Of a DNA stretch of 64,000 nucleotides, positions 47,844 to 56,169 are shown in pieces. Positions within the stretch are counted from its first letter, which is position 1. Each line of letters begins with the position of its first letter. Source of the DNA: Streptomyces griseoluteus. Its GTDB lineage: Bacteria; Actinomycetota; Actinomycetes; Streptomycetales; Streptomycetaceae. The stretch spans positions 1 through 64,000 of the forward strand of contig JOBE01000039.1 of the NCBI GenBank assembly GCA_000717735.1. The letters run 5' to 3'. The notes under the pieces are model-generated. The model made no database searches. It was not told the origin of the DNA and saw only the letters and a program-made list of their open reading frames with translations. The position numbers and the translations under genes were made by a program.

Positions 47844-48820
47844 TAGCGGCGGGCACCCTCGTGCAGCTTCAGGGGTTCCGTGTAGACGGCGGTCCGCAGG
47901 TCCACCAGCTGGGCCGGGTGGACCTGGCCGCCGATCCGGTCCCGGCTCCTGATCACCGTACGGGTGAAGCCCTCCACCAGGTCCCGGTCGGCCTCGACCG
48001 TGGTGACCAGGAGGTTCGCCACCGCCAGCGTCTCCACCTGCTGCCCGTCCTGGGCCTTCGTGTACGCGTCGGCGGGGATCACCGCCGACCGGTAGTGCCG
48101 GGTCGCGTCGCCGGCCTGGTGCAGCCGGTCCACCAGGGCCGCGTCCAGCGGGATCAGCCGGATCGGGAAGCGCTCGGACAGGCCCTGCACCGCGTGGGTG
48201 GGCAGCCCGCCCGACCAGAAGAAGGCGTCGAGATCGCCACTCTGCAAGAGCCCCGGCATCGTGTCGATGCCCGCCGACACCGGCTCGACGTCCCGGGTGG
48301 GCGTGAGGCCGGCCGCCGCGAGGACCCGGTCGGCGATCAGCCGTACGCCGGAACCGTCCTGGCCGACCCCGACCCGTAGCCCGCGCAGGTCCTGGGGCTC
48401 GCGGATCTCCGAGCCCTTGCGGACCACCAGCTGGACGTAGTCGTCGTACAGCCGGGCGCAGCCGCGCAGCCGCTCGAAGCCGGGCCTGCGCTCCCGCTGG
48501 TACTGGGCCACCGCGTCGGCCGTCGCGACGGTGAAGTCGGCCTCGCCCGTGGCCACCCGGGCCAGGTTCTGCTGGGAGCCCTCGCTGTCCTTGAGCCGTA
48601 TCGACACCTCGGGCAGGTCCGTGGCGAGGGCCTGCTTGAGCAGCTTCCCGTACCGCTGGTAGACGCCGGTGGGGACGCCCGTACTGAAGGTGACCGTGCC
48701 GCTCGGCGCGGGTGCGCCGAAGGGTGCCAGCCACCACACCAGCACCCCGCACAGCGCGAGCAGCGCGGCCGAGGCCGCCAGGACACGGCGGCGGGCGGCA
48801 CGGGAGAGCGAGGCGAACAT
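47822..48820 (-). CDS. TAXI-family solute-binding protein
   Basis: A 332-aa exported binding protein of the TAXI (TRAP-associated extracytoplasmic) family. An N-terminal hydrophobic anchor (about 12-32) is followed by TFSTGVPTGVYQRYG and SEGSQQNLARVATGEADFTVAT near the ligand pocket. No TRAP membrane subunits are adjacent, so it may be a ligand sensor, possibly for the neighbouring GluK kinase, rather than a transporter part. CAGGAT ends 7 nt before the ATG. It overlaps gluK at the 3' end. Confidence 0.88.
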   Translation of the reverse strand: MFASLSRAARRRVLAASAALLALCGVLVWWLAPFGAPAPSGTVTFSTGVPTGVYQRYGKLLKQALATDLPEVSIRLKDSEGSQQNLARVATGEADFTVATADAVAQYQRERRPGFERLRGCARLYDDYVQLVVRKGSEIREPQDLRGLRVGVGQDGSGVRLIADRVLAAAGLTPTRDVEPVSAGIDTMPGLLQSGDLDAFFWSGGLPTHAVQGLSERFPIRLIPLDAALVDRLHQAGDATRHYRSAVIPADAYTKAQDGQQVETLAVANLLVTTVEADRDLVEGFTRTVIRSRDRIGGQVHPAQLVDLRTAVYTEPLKLHEGARRYYRSVKP

Positions 48821-48827
48821 GACGGCG

Positions 48828-48833
48828 ATCCTG
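48828..48833 (-). promoter_or_regulatory. -10-like element (CAGGAT) before the TAXI gene
   Basis: On the minus strand CAGGAT ends 7 nt before the ATG at 48820, with no ribosome site. Confidence 0.4.
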
Positions 48834-48874
48834 CCAGCTCACCGCCGTCCCTGGCCAGGATCGGCGGTGTGGGC

Positions 48875-48910
48875 GTCCGTACGGACCCGGGCGAGCGGGC
48901 CCGTACGGAC
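48875..48910 (-). terminator. Hairpin between the RCC1 genes and the TAXI gene
   Basis: A perfect 10-bp stem GTCCGTACGG / CCGTACGGAC with an inner CCCG/CGGG pair lies 12 bases beyond the stop of the first RCC1 gene. It has no T tract. Confidence 0.65.
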
Positions 48911-48922
48911 GTCAGGGGCTCG

Positions 48923-50116
48923 TCAGTAGGCGAAGCCGGACTTGCCCGTCTTCGTCGTGGTGACGTGGGTGATGCCGCTGCCGGGCGGCAGCGCGACCGT
49001 GGTGACGCTCGGGGCCGTGGGCGTGGTCGTCGAACCGTCGCCGAGCTGGGCGGCCCCGTTGGCGCCCCAGCCGATCACCGAGCCGTCGTCGAGCGCGGCC
49101 AGGGTGAAGTCGGCTCCGCCCGCGATGTCCTGCACGCCCTTGAGGCCGTCCAGGACGACCGGGGTGGTGCGGTGGGCGTTGGTGCCGTCGCCGAGCTGCC
49201 GGTCGGTGTTCTTGCCCCAGCCGGCCAGGCTGCCGTCGTCGAGGACGGCGAAGGCGGACGCCGAGGTGGCGAAGACCTTGGCCACCGCGTCCAGGTAGGC
49301 GACGTCGACCGGCTTGTTGCTGTCGACGACGGTGTCGTTGCCGAGCTGGCCCTCGGTGCCCTTGCCCCAGGTCTTCACCGTGCCCTCGGCGGTGAGGGCG
49401 ACGACGTGCTCGCAGCCCACCGCGATGGACTCGACGTCGACGAGGTCGGGGACCATCTGCGGGGTCTCGCGGGTCGTGTTGTTGCCCGTGCCGAGCCTGC
49501 CGTTGGTGCCCAGGCCCCAGGTCCAGACGGTGCCGTCCTGGCGCAGCGCCACGCTGAAGTCGCAGCCGGCACCGACGTCCTTGACCTTGTCCAGGCTCTG
49601 TACGGGGATCGGGGTCTTGTACGGGTTGGTGGTGTCCTGGCCGGTGCCCAGCTGCTTCGAGGCGTTGCTGCCCCAGGCGAGGACCCGGCCGCCCTTGACG
49701 GCGAGGGCGTGGTTCGCGCCGGCGGAGACCTCGCTCACCCCGGAGAGTCCGGCGACGGTGGCCGGGAAGGACTGGGTGACGGTGGTGCCGTTGCCGAGCT
49801 GGCCGGTGGCGTTGGAGCCCCAGCTCTTGACGGTGCCGTCCTTGAGGAGGGCGACGGCGAAGCCGTTCGCGGCGGTGCCGGCACCGCCGCCGCCTCCGGA
49901 CAGCTCACGGACGTCGTCCCGGGTGATGCCGGAGACGGCCGCGGGGGTCTGCTGGGCGAGGATGCTGCCGTTGCCCAGCTGTCCCTGCGCGTTCTCGCCC
50001 CAGGCGCGCACCCAGGGGTCGGTGCCGGCGGCGGCGTGGGCGGTGAGGACGGGGGCGGTGAGGGCGGTGGCCACCGTGAGGGCGGTGAGCAGGGTGATGC
50101 GCTTGCGGTGGTGCAC
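48923..50116 (-). CDS. Secreted RCC1-repeat propeller protein (1 of 3)
   Basis: A 397-aa exported protein. Signal peptide at 1-30 (RITLLTALTVATAL, cleavage near AHAAAG). The rest is seven RCC1 repeats of about 50 residues, each with a QLGNG/QLGTG-like turn and a W.WG core, predicted to close a seven-bladed beta-propeller. It ends ...SGFAY. It has no catalytic motif. It is the third gene in a minus-strand tandem of three paralogues. Eukaryotic RCC1 domains bind chromatin and Ran; secreted bacterial ones are poorly known and may bind proteins or surfaces. GTG start with AAAGG upstream. Confidence 0.88.
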   Translation of the reverse strand: MHHRKRITLLTALTVATALTAPVLTAHAAAGTDPWVRAWGENAQGQLGNGSILAQQTPAAVSGITRDDVRELSGGGGGAGTAANGFAVALLKDGTVKSWGSNATGQLGNGTTVTQSFPATVAGLSGVSEVSAGANHALAVKGGRVLAWGSNASKQLGTGQDTTNPYKTPIPVQSLDKVKDVGAGCDFSVALRQDGTVWTWGLGTNGRLGTGNNTTRETPQMVPDLVDVESIAVGCEHVVALTAEGTVKTWGKGTEGQLGNDTVVDSNKPVDVAYLDAVAKVFATSASAFAVLDDGSLAGWGKNTDRQLGDGTNAHRTTPVVLDGLKGVQDIAGGADFTLAALDDGSVIGWGANGAAQLGDGSTTTPTAPSVTTVALPPGSGITHVTTTKTGKSGFAY

Positions 50117-50132
50117 GGGAGGACCTTTCGGG

Positions 50133-51287
50133 TCAGTAGGCGTAGCTGGTCTGCCAGACGGTGGAGGCCGCTACGCGGGTCGTACCGCTGCCCGGGGGCA
50201 GGGCGGTGACCGGGGTGAGGGAGCTTGTGGTGGTGCCGTCGCCGAGCTGGCCGGAGCTGTTGTCGCCCCAGGACCGGACGGACCCGTCGGCGAGGACGGC
50301 GATCGTGTGCTTCCAGCCCCCGGCGACGGCGGTCACGTCGTCGAGCGCGGGGACCGGGACGGGGGTCGTCCGGTCGACGGCGGTGCCGTCGCCGAGCTGC
50401 CCCGCCGTGTTCCAGCCCCAGGCGCGGACGGTGCCGTCGTCCAGGACGGCGAGGTTGTGGTGGCCGCCGCTGAAGACGTGGGCGACTCCGTCGAGGTGCT
50501 GTACGTCCACGGGGGTCGGACTCGAGTCGGTGGCGCCGTTGCCGAGCTGGCCGGACGTGCCCCGGCCCCACGCCTTCACGGTTCCTTCGGCGGTGAGTGC
50601 GAGGCTGTGATAGCAGCCGGTGGTGACGGCCACGACGTCGGTGAGACCCGGGACCTTCTTCGGGGTGTTCTGGTCGGTGGCGGAGCCGATGCCCAGCTGG
50701 CCGTCGGTGTTCCGGCCCCAGGTCCAGACGGTGCCGTCCTCGCGGAGGGCCACCGTGTGGTAGCAGCCTGCCGCGATGTCCTTCACCTTGTTCAGGCTCT
50801 GGACCGCTACCGGGCGCGTCGCCGCCTCCGCGCTGCCGTTGCCGAGCTGACCGAAGGCGTTGTCACCCCAGCCCAGGACCCGTCCCGCTCGGACGGCGAA
50901 GGCGAAATGGACCCCCGCCGCGACCTCGGAGACACGGGAGAGACCGGCGATCGTCGCCGGGAACGGCCGGCCGGTGGTCGTTCCGTCGCCCAGTTGACCG
51001 TTGCTGTTGCCGCCCCAGGACCGGACGGTGCCGTCGTTCAGGAGGGCGACGGCGAACGAGTTGACGTTGTTGCCCCCGCCGCCGCCCAGCTCACGCACAT
51101 CGGCCAGGGCCAGGCCCTTGACCGCGGACGGGGTCCACTGGTCGAGCGTGGAGCCGTTGCCCAGCTGGCCGGCGGAGTTGAGTCCCCAGGAGCGCACCCA
51201 TGGGTCGCTGGGTTCGGCGGCGGCCGGTGTACCGGCCACGAGGAGCGTGATCAGGGCGACGAGAGGCCGGGCGCAGGTGTACGTCAT
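50133..51287 (-). CDS. Secreted RCC1-repeat propeller protein (2 of 3)
   Basis: A 384-aa paralogue of its neighbours. A signal peptide (about 1-25, LVALITLLVAGTPAAAEP) is followed by seven RCC1 repeats with GQLGNG/GQLGDG turns. Residues around VRELGGGGGNNVNSFAVALL match the corresponding blade of the first protein closely. It ends ...QTSYAY. It starts 14 bases after the stop of the third paralogue's gene, suggesting one operon. Confidence 0.88.
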   Translation of the reverse strand: MTYTCARPLVALITLLVAGTPAAAEPSDPWVRSWGLNSAGQLGNGSTLDQWTPSAVKGLALADVRELGGGGGNNVNSFAVALLNDGTVRSWGGNSNGQLGDGTTTGRPFPATIAGLSRVSEVAAGVHFAFAVRAGRVLGWGDNAFGQLGNGSAEAATRPVAVQSLNKVKDIAAGCYHTVALREDGTVWTWGRNTDGQLGIGSATDQNTPKKVPGLTDVVAVTTGCYHSLALTAEGTVKAWGRGTSGQLGNGATDSSPTPVDVQHLDGVAHVFSGGHHNLAVLDDGTVRAWGWNTAGQLGDGTAVDRTTPVPVPALDDVTAVAGGWKHTIAVLADGSVRSWGDNSSGQLGDGTTTSSLTPVTALPPGSGTTRVAASTVWQTSYAY

Positions 51288-51301
51288 CGCGCACCCGCCC
51301 C

Positions 51302-52528
51302 TCAGTACGCGTACGTCGTGTTGCCGCCGAGCGACACCGCCACCGCCTTGATCGCCGAGCCCTCGTTGAGGATCTTCACCGACTCGTAGCGGGAGACCGT
51401 GGTGCCGTTGCCGAGCTGGCCCTCGCCGTTGTGGCCCCAGGCGAAGACGTCGTCGGCCGTGACGGCGACGCCGTGCCGGGCGCCCGCGGCGAGGTGCTGG
51501 ACGCCTTCGAGGCGCGGGATCTCGACGGGGGCGGTGCGGTTGGTGCGGGAGACGTTGGAGTCGAAGGCCTCGTCGGACTCCAGGAGCTGGCCGTACTGGT
51601 TGTTGCCCCAGCCCCAGACGTGGCTGTCGCTCGTCCTGACGTAGTTGTGGTGTGCGCCCGCCTCGATGTCGGAGACGCCCTCCACCCAGTCGACGTCGAC
51701 CGGCAGGGTCGAGCTCTTGGTGCTGGAGTTGCCGAGCTGGCCGTAGAGGTTGTAGCCCCAGGCCTTGACGGTGTCGTCGGAGGTGAGGGCGAGGGCGTGG
51801 TGGCAGCCGGCGTCGATCTCCACGATCTCCTTCAGGCCCTCGACCTGCCGGGGTACGGAGCTGGTGGCGCGGTTGCCGGTGCCGAGCTGGCCGTGGATGC
51901 CGCGGCCCCAGGCGTACACCTTGCCGTTCTCCAGGAGGGCGAGGCTGAAGTCGCAGCCGGCCGAGATCTGCTTGACCTTGGGCATGCCCTGGACGCGGTC
52001 GGGGACGGTGCGGCTGTCGCCGGTGCGGTTGTTGCCGAGCTGGCCGTAGGCGTTGTCTCCCCAGGAGTAGACCTGGCCGCTGGTGTCGAGGGCGAGGGCG
52101 TGCTGCCCGCCGGCCGCGATGTCCTTGATGTTGTTCAGGCGGGGGACGGTGGTGGGCACGGTCTGGTTGGCGTTGCCGCCGTTGCCGAGCTGGCCCGAGG
52201 AGTTGTGGCCCCAGGACTTGACCGTCTTGTCGGTACGGGCGAGGGCGAAGGAGTCGGCGGAGGAGGTGCCCCCCGCCGACATCTGGTCGACGTCGCCGCG
52301 GAAGAGGCTGGTGACCGAGGACGGGCTGAGGCTGTCGCTGAGGGTGCCGTTGCCGAGCTGGCCGGTGCGGCCCGCGCCCCAGCTCAGGACGGTCGGGTTG
52401 CCCTCGTTGGCCTGGGCGGCGGGGGCGAGGGCCGGGAGGGCGGCGAGGGCGGCGGTGGCGAGGACCGCGGCGGCGAAGGGCCGGGTGCGCGATGCCGGGC
52501 GCGGGGGGAGGGTTCGTGAACGGGACAT
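51302..52528 (-). CDS. Secreted RCC1-repeat propeller protein (3 of 3)
   Basis: A 408-aa paralogue and the first gene of the tandem. A long signal peptide (about 1-40, AAAVLATAALAALPALAPAA then QANEG) precedes seven RCC1 repeats. One turn is altered to GQLLES with a short insertion nearby. It ends ...NTTYAY. ATG at 52528 chosen because GGAGA lies 8-9 nt upstream; the longer frame upstream has no signal. The three proteins share blade order and aromatic C-termini, so they arose by duplication. Confidence 0.88.
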   Translation of the reverse strand: MSRSRTLPPRPASRTRPFAAAVLATAALAALPALAPAAQANEGNPTVLSWGAGRTGQLGNGTLSDSLSPSSVTSLFRGDVDQMSAGGTSSADSFALARTDKTVKSWGHNSSGQLGNGGNANQTVPTTVPRLNNIKDIAAGGQHALALDTSGQVYSWGDNAYGQLGNNRTGDSRTVPDRVQGMPKVKQISAGCDFSLALLENGKVYAWGRGIHGQLGTGNRATSSVPRQVEGLKEIVEIDAGCHHALALTSDDTVKAWGYNLYGQLGNSSTKSSTLPVDVDWVEGVSDIEAGAHHNYVRTSDSHVWGWGNNQYGQLLESDEAFDSNVSRTNRTAPVEIPRLEGVQHLAAGARHGVAVTADDVFAWGHNGEGQLGNGTTVSRYESVKILNEGSAIKAVAVSLGGNTTYAY

Positions 52529-53192
52529 GGCTCTGCTCTCCTTCGACGGGGACATACGGGAGCGCGGCGTCCGGCCCGTGGCGTCCGCGGGGAGGGCGGA
52601 GGCGTACGGGTCCGGTCGCGGGTCATGCGAACACGGTGTGCCGGGCCTCTGGGCATGGGGCGCCCACGGCTGGGTGCGGCGGCCGGGACGGGCCGCCGGG
52701 CACATGAGCAGACTGTCCGAAAACGATCACCATGGCGAGCGGAAAGCGTTGAAACACCCGTTTGTCGGACCTCCGTTCGGGGCGGTGCCCGAGGGGGCGC
52801 ACTCGCCCCGGGGGCGCCCCTTCCGTCGGCTCGTCCCGGACGGCGCCGGCGGGCCGCCGAACGGCGGCGGCCGGGGGAGTGAGGAGCCCCGCCGTGCCCG
52901 GTCGCCCGCGCTCTCACCCGTACCCCCGAATCCCTACGAACGGGTGGACCGGTACGCCGGGGAGGCGGCTCGCGGACACCCCTCGGCCGGCCCCTCGCCG
53001 CAGACCCGAGTGCGCTCCGCCGAAGTGGTGAGCGGCCCCCGGACCGCGCGCCGCGCCGTGTGTCCTGCCGGGGCGCCGGGGCCCCTGCGGTTAGCGTCGG
53101 TCTGCGCTCGGTGATCTTGAGGACAGTCCCCTGTCCGCCCCTGGCGTCCCTGGCCGAGCGAGCCAACCACCCCCCGTCCCAAGGGAGTTCCC
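52529..53192. promoter_or_regulatory. Divergent intergenic region of the secreted-protein locus
   Basis: A 664-bp gap with no credible gene on either strand. An imperfect inverted repeat, GTCCGAAAACG (about 52717) and CGTTTGTCGGAC (about 52758), lies on the side of the RCC1 genes. TTAGCGT (about 53091) resembles a -10 for the plus-strand genes. A short hairpin GGACAG-TCCC-CTGTCC is at 53121-53136. CAAGGGAG before 53193 is a ribosome site. It must hold the divergent promoters. Confidence 0.5.
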
Positions 53193-53675
53193 ATGCCCGT
53201 GTCGAAGGCGTCGCCGCGTCGTGCGCTGACCGTCGCCCTCCTCGCCGCAGCCCTCGCCCTCCCCCTTGCCCCCGCCGCGTACGGCGAGGAGTGCAAGCCC
53301 GAGGACCAGGCCTGTCAGGACAAGGAGGCCAACGCCGAAGAGGCGAAGAAGATCGAGGAACAGCAGAAGAAGACCCAGCAGGCGGCCACTCAGGCAGGCA
53401 AGGACATCGAGGCCGCCGAGAAGAAGCTCGAAGAGTGCCGGCCCGGGTCCAGCTCCTGCATGGAGAAGCTCGCCGGCAAGGGAGGCCGCGAGGAGGACGG
53501 CTTCAAGGACATGAGCACGACCATCTCCACGAACCAGCCGGAGCCCACCGACAACGCGGCACAGGCCGTCGAGTCCACCTGCGCCGCCTTCCCCGCCTCC
53601 CTGCCCGGGGGGTCGAGCGACCCGGGACAGTCCCCCTTCCCGGCCTCCCAGCTCTGCTCGCTGCTCGGCGCCTGA
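53193..53675 (+). CDS. Secreted cysteine-rich helical protein
   Basis: A 160-aa exported protein. Signal peptide at 1-30 (ALTVALLAAALALPLAPAA, cleavage near AYGEE). The mature part is a Lys/Glu/Gln-rich coiled coil flanked by two matching C-[K/R]-P-x4-C motifs (CKPEDQAC and CRPGSSSC), plus two C-terminal Cys, so three disulfides are possible. The C-terminal third is Ser/Pro-rich. I recognise no family. It starts a three-gene plus-strand cluster of exported proteins. Confidence 0.8.
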   Translation: MPVSKASPRRALTVALLAAALALPLAPAAYGEECKPEDQACQDKEANAEEAKKIEEQQKKTQQAATQAGKDIEAAEKKLEECRPGSSSCMEKLAGKGGREEDGFKDMSTTISTNQPEPTDNAAQAVESTCAAFPASLPGGSSDPGQSPFPASQLCSLLGA

Positions 53676-53715
53676 ACCACCCCCCCCGCGTAGCCCTTCG
53701 AAGGGAACCTTCGCC

Positions 53716-54684
53716 ATGCCCCCGCGCCGTCCCCGCGCCGCCCTGTCCCCGCTCGCCCGTCCCCTCACCCTCGCCATGGGGCTCGCCGCGCCTCTCGCGC
53801 TGCTCGCCCCCTCCGCCGTCGCCGTCGAGGAGGGCCCCGGCGAGACCCCCGTCGCCCGCGCCGTCACCGCGGACGGCCGCGCCGCCAAGATCGCCGACAT
53901 CCTGGAGTACTGCGGCACCAAGCGGACGGCCTGCTCGTTCACGATCGACCCGAAGAGCGACCGCGAGTACGCCACCGCCGTCAGATCCCTCGGCAACGCC
54001 GTCGTCAACTGCACCAAGAGCGACATGGGCGTCGACCGGACCGTCACCCTGCGGACCAGCAGCACCGACAACATCGGCGGCGAGATCTCCGGGAAGATCA
54101 CCGCCGAGGGCACCGTCACCGCGTCGGGCGAGGTCACCACCAACCTCAGCAACGACATCACCAGCGAGAACAAGACGCCCAATCTCAAGGACGGCCCGAC
54201 CTCCACGAACGGGACCAAGACCACCGTCGCCGGCGGGGCCAAGGCCGCGGGATCGATGAGCGCGAAACTCGCCTTCGAAGCCGCTTTCAAGGCCACGTAC
54301 TCCAAGTCCTGGACCGTCGACAACACCGAGACGACCGTCTACAAGACCACCGTCAAGCCGTACGACATGCTCGTCTTCGGCGCGAGCGCGGCCATGCGGC
54401 GCGTGGTCGGCAAGCTCGTCACCGACACGGGAAGCGCCATCCACAACGTGAGCGTGGACAGCCCCTCCATGGTCAACAGCAGCTCCTTCGTCGCCCAGAC
54501 CTACGCCGTCCCCGACAAGCTCTGCGGCCGCAAGCGTCCTGCCGGTGACACCGCGCCCGACGGTGACAACACCCTCCGCGCCGGGCAGCGGAGCGGCGCC
54601 GTACGAGAGGTGCCGGCCGTGCGAGCGGTGCCGCCGGGCGCCGACCCGAAGCGTGAAGTCGTCCTGTCCGCCAACGGTTCCTGA
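53716..54684 (+). CDS. Secreted protein with possible aerolysin/ETX-like architecture
   Basis: A 322-aa exported protein. Signal peptide about 1-36. A motif with two Cys (EYCGTKRTACSF) and LGNAVVNCT is shared with the next gene. A long Ser/Thr-rich alternating stretch (about 110-160, VTLRTSSTDNIGGEISGKIT and onward) is followed by TYSKSWTVDNTETTVYKTT and VKPYDMLVFGASAAMRRVVG. Amphipathic Ser/Thr-rich strands followed by a T-V-K-P turn are typical of aerolysin/ETX-MTX2 pore-forming proteins. That is a pattern-based guess, not an established match. RBS GAAGGG upstream. It lies 40 bases after the preceding gene. Confidence 0.75.
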   Translation: MPPRRPRAALSPLARPLTLAMGLAAPLALLAPSAVAVEEGPGETPVARAVTADGRAAKIADILEYCGTKRTACSFTIDPKSDREYATAVRSLGNAVVNCTKSDMGVDRTVTLRTSSTDNIGGEISGKITAEGTVTASGEVTTNLSNDITSENKTPNLKDGPTSTNGTKTTVAGGAKAAGSMSAKLAFEAAFKATYSKSWTVDNTETTVYKTTVKPYDMLVFGASAAMRRVVGKLVTDTGSAIHNVSVDSPSMVNSSSFVAQTYAVPDKLCGRKRPAGDTAPDGDNTLRAGQRSGAVREVPAVRAVPPGADPKREVVLSANGS

Positions 54685-54703
54685 ACCCGGAGGAGTCCCC
54701 GCC

Positions 54704-56077
54704 ATGAACCGCTCCCTGTCCGTGTTCGCCGTGCTCGGCGCCGCCGGGCTGCTGCTCCCCGTCGCTCCCCTCTCGGCAGCGGCACCCGCCGCCCAGGCCG
54801 TCCCCGTCCTCAACGGCGACTTCGCCGACCCCGTCATGAAGGGCGACGGCCCCACCACCGTCGGCATCGAATCCTGGACCGGCCTCAACCAGCGCTACTC
54901 GCCCACCGCTTCGGGCCGCTCCGACAGCTCCCACGGCGTCGCCCTCCAGAAGGACGGCAACACCCTCCAGCAACGGCTGCGCGGAGTCAGGGCCGGTGCC
55001 CGCGTCACCGTCAGCTACGAGGACAGCCCCGCCGTCTCCAAGGAGTGCACCGGCGAACAGGTCGTCGACGGACAGCCGTACACCGTCGGCGGCTCCGGCG
55101 GCCCCGTCCGGGAGGTCACCACCGCCGGGGACCCCGACCGTACGAAGGGGAAGCCCGGCACCGGCCGCTGGACCGCCCGCAGCTACGTCTTCACCGCGGG
55201 CGAGAACGAGCCCCTGCTCACCTTCACCTCCAAGGTCACCGACTCCCGTACGCACGTGACCTGTTCGCCGATGATCGCCCGCGTCCGCGCGGTCGAGGTC
55301 CCGCCGGTCCTCGACAAGACCGTCGACAAGACGGCGCTCGGGACCTCGGAGGCGTACAAGGGCAACGAACGCGAGAGCACCCTCCACAACGCGGCCGCCG
55401 CCTGCAACGGCGAGAACTCCTGCACCTTCCGGCCGGACTCCCGCACCTCCTTCCGCTACTACGACCGGGCGCGGGTCATCGGCGAGGCCTTCGTCAACTG
55501 CACCCGCAACACGCTGGAACACTCCCGGCTCCTCTCCTACGCCGAGCGCGGGCACGACAGCGTCTCCCAGACCTACGCCGACGCCAACCTCGCCCTCAAC
55601 GAGGTGGCCAGGCTGCCCACTTCGGGCGTACGCGAGGAGGACGAGAAGCGGGTCAAGGAGCGGCCCATGGCCACCCAGTTCGCCCTCGCCTACGAGAAGG
55701 GCTGGCAGCGGCCCTGGCAGTGGTTCAGCAGCGACCAGCGGACCGTCGTGGAGAAGATCCAGCCGGGCGAGGTCAGCTGGGTCGAGATGCAGCCCAGCCG
55801 TGAGCGGGTCGAGGGCTGGTTCGTCAGCAAGAAGGACGACTACCGGCTGCACGCCGTCATCGACGGACCCTCGCGGGCCGTGCCCGACCGGCTGCTCCAG
55901 CGCACCGGACCCATGTCGGAGGCCGAGAAGCAGCGCTGCGCCGCCGCCCGGCCGATGACCACCACCCCGGTCGGCGCGGACGCGCCCGCGAGCTCCAGCG
56001 ACAAGGGGCTCCTCAAGATCCCCGCGCCGACGGCTCCCGGTGTGCGGTCATCGGAGCGGAGCATGCCGCTGGACTGA
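54704..56077 (+). CDS. Secreted two-domain protein: jelly-roll-like N-terminus plus paralogous C-domain
   Basis: A 457-aa exported protein. Signal peptide about 1-31. Residues about 33-200 look like a galactose-binding jelly roll (VLNGDFADPVMKGDG, GIESWTGLNQRYSP, GARVTVSYEDSP, PLLTFTSKV). Residues about 215-400 are related to the previous protein: AACNGENSCTF aligns with EYCGTKRTACSF, IGEAFVNCT with LGNAVVNCT, and the segment GWQRPWQWFSSDQRTVVEKI, then QPGEVSW, with its Trp-rich counterpart. The Ser/Thr-rich hairpin is absent here. ATG has GGAGGAG 6-7 nt upstream. It lies 19 bases after the preceding gene, so the three form an operon. Confidence 0.78.
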   Translation: MNRSLSVFAVLGAAGLLLPVAPLSAAAPAAQAVPVLNGDFADPVMKGDGPTTVGIESWTGLNQRYSPTASGRSDSSHGVALQKDGNTLQQRLRGVRAGARVTVSYEDSPAVSKECTGEQVVDGQPYTVGGSGGPVREVTTAGDPDRTKGKPGTGRWTARSYVFTAGENEPLLTFTSKVTDSRTHVTCSPMIARVRAVEVPPVLDKTVDKTALGTSEAYKGNERESTLHNAAAACNGENSCTFRPDSRTSFRYYDRARVIGEAFVNCTRNTLEHSRLLSYAERGHDSVSQTYADANLALNEVARLPTSGVREEDEKRVKERPMATQFALAYEKGWQRPWQWFSSDQRTVVEKIQPGEVSWVEMQPSRERVEGWFVSKKDDYRLHAVIDGPSRAVPDRLLQRTGPMSEAEKQRCAAARPMTTTPVGADAPASSSDKGLLKIPAPTAPGVRSSERSMPLD

Positions 56078-56169
56078 CCCTGGCGGTGGGGGACCGCTCC
56101 GCCCCTCCGCCACGGTGCGAGGGACCGCGCCCGCCTCCCCCCCCCACGGTGGTGCGTGACCGCGCCGTC

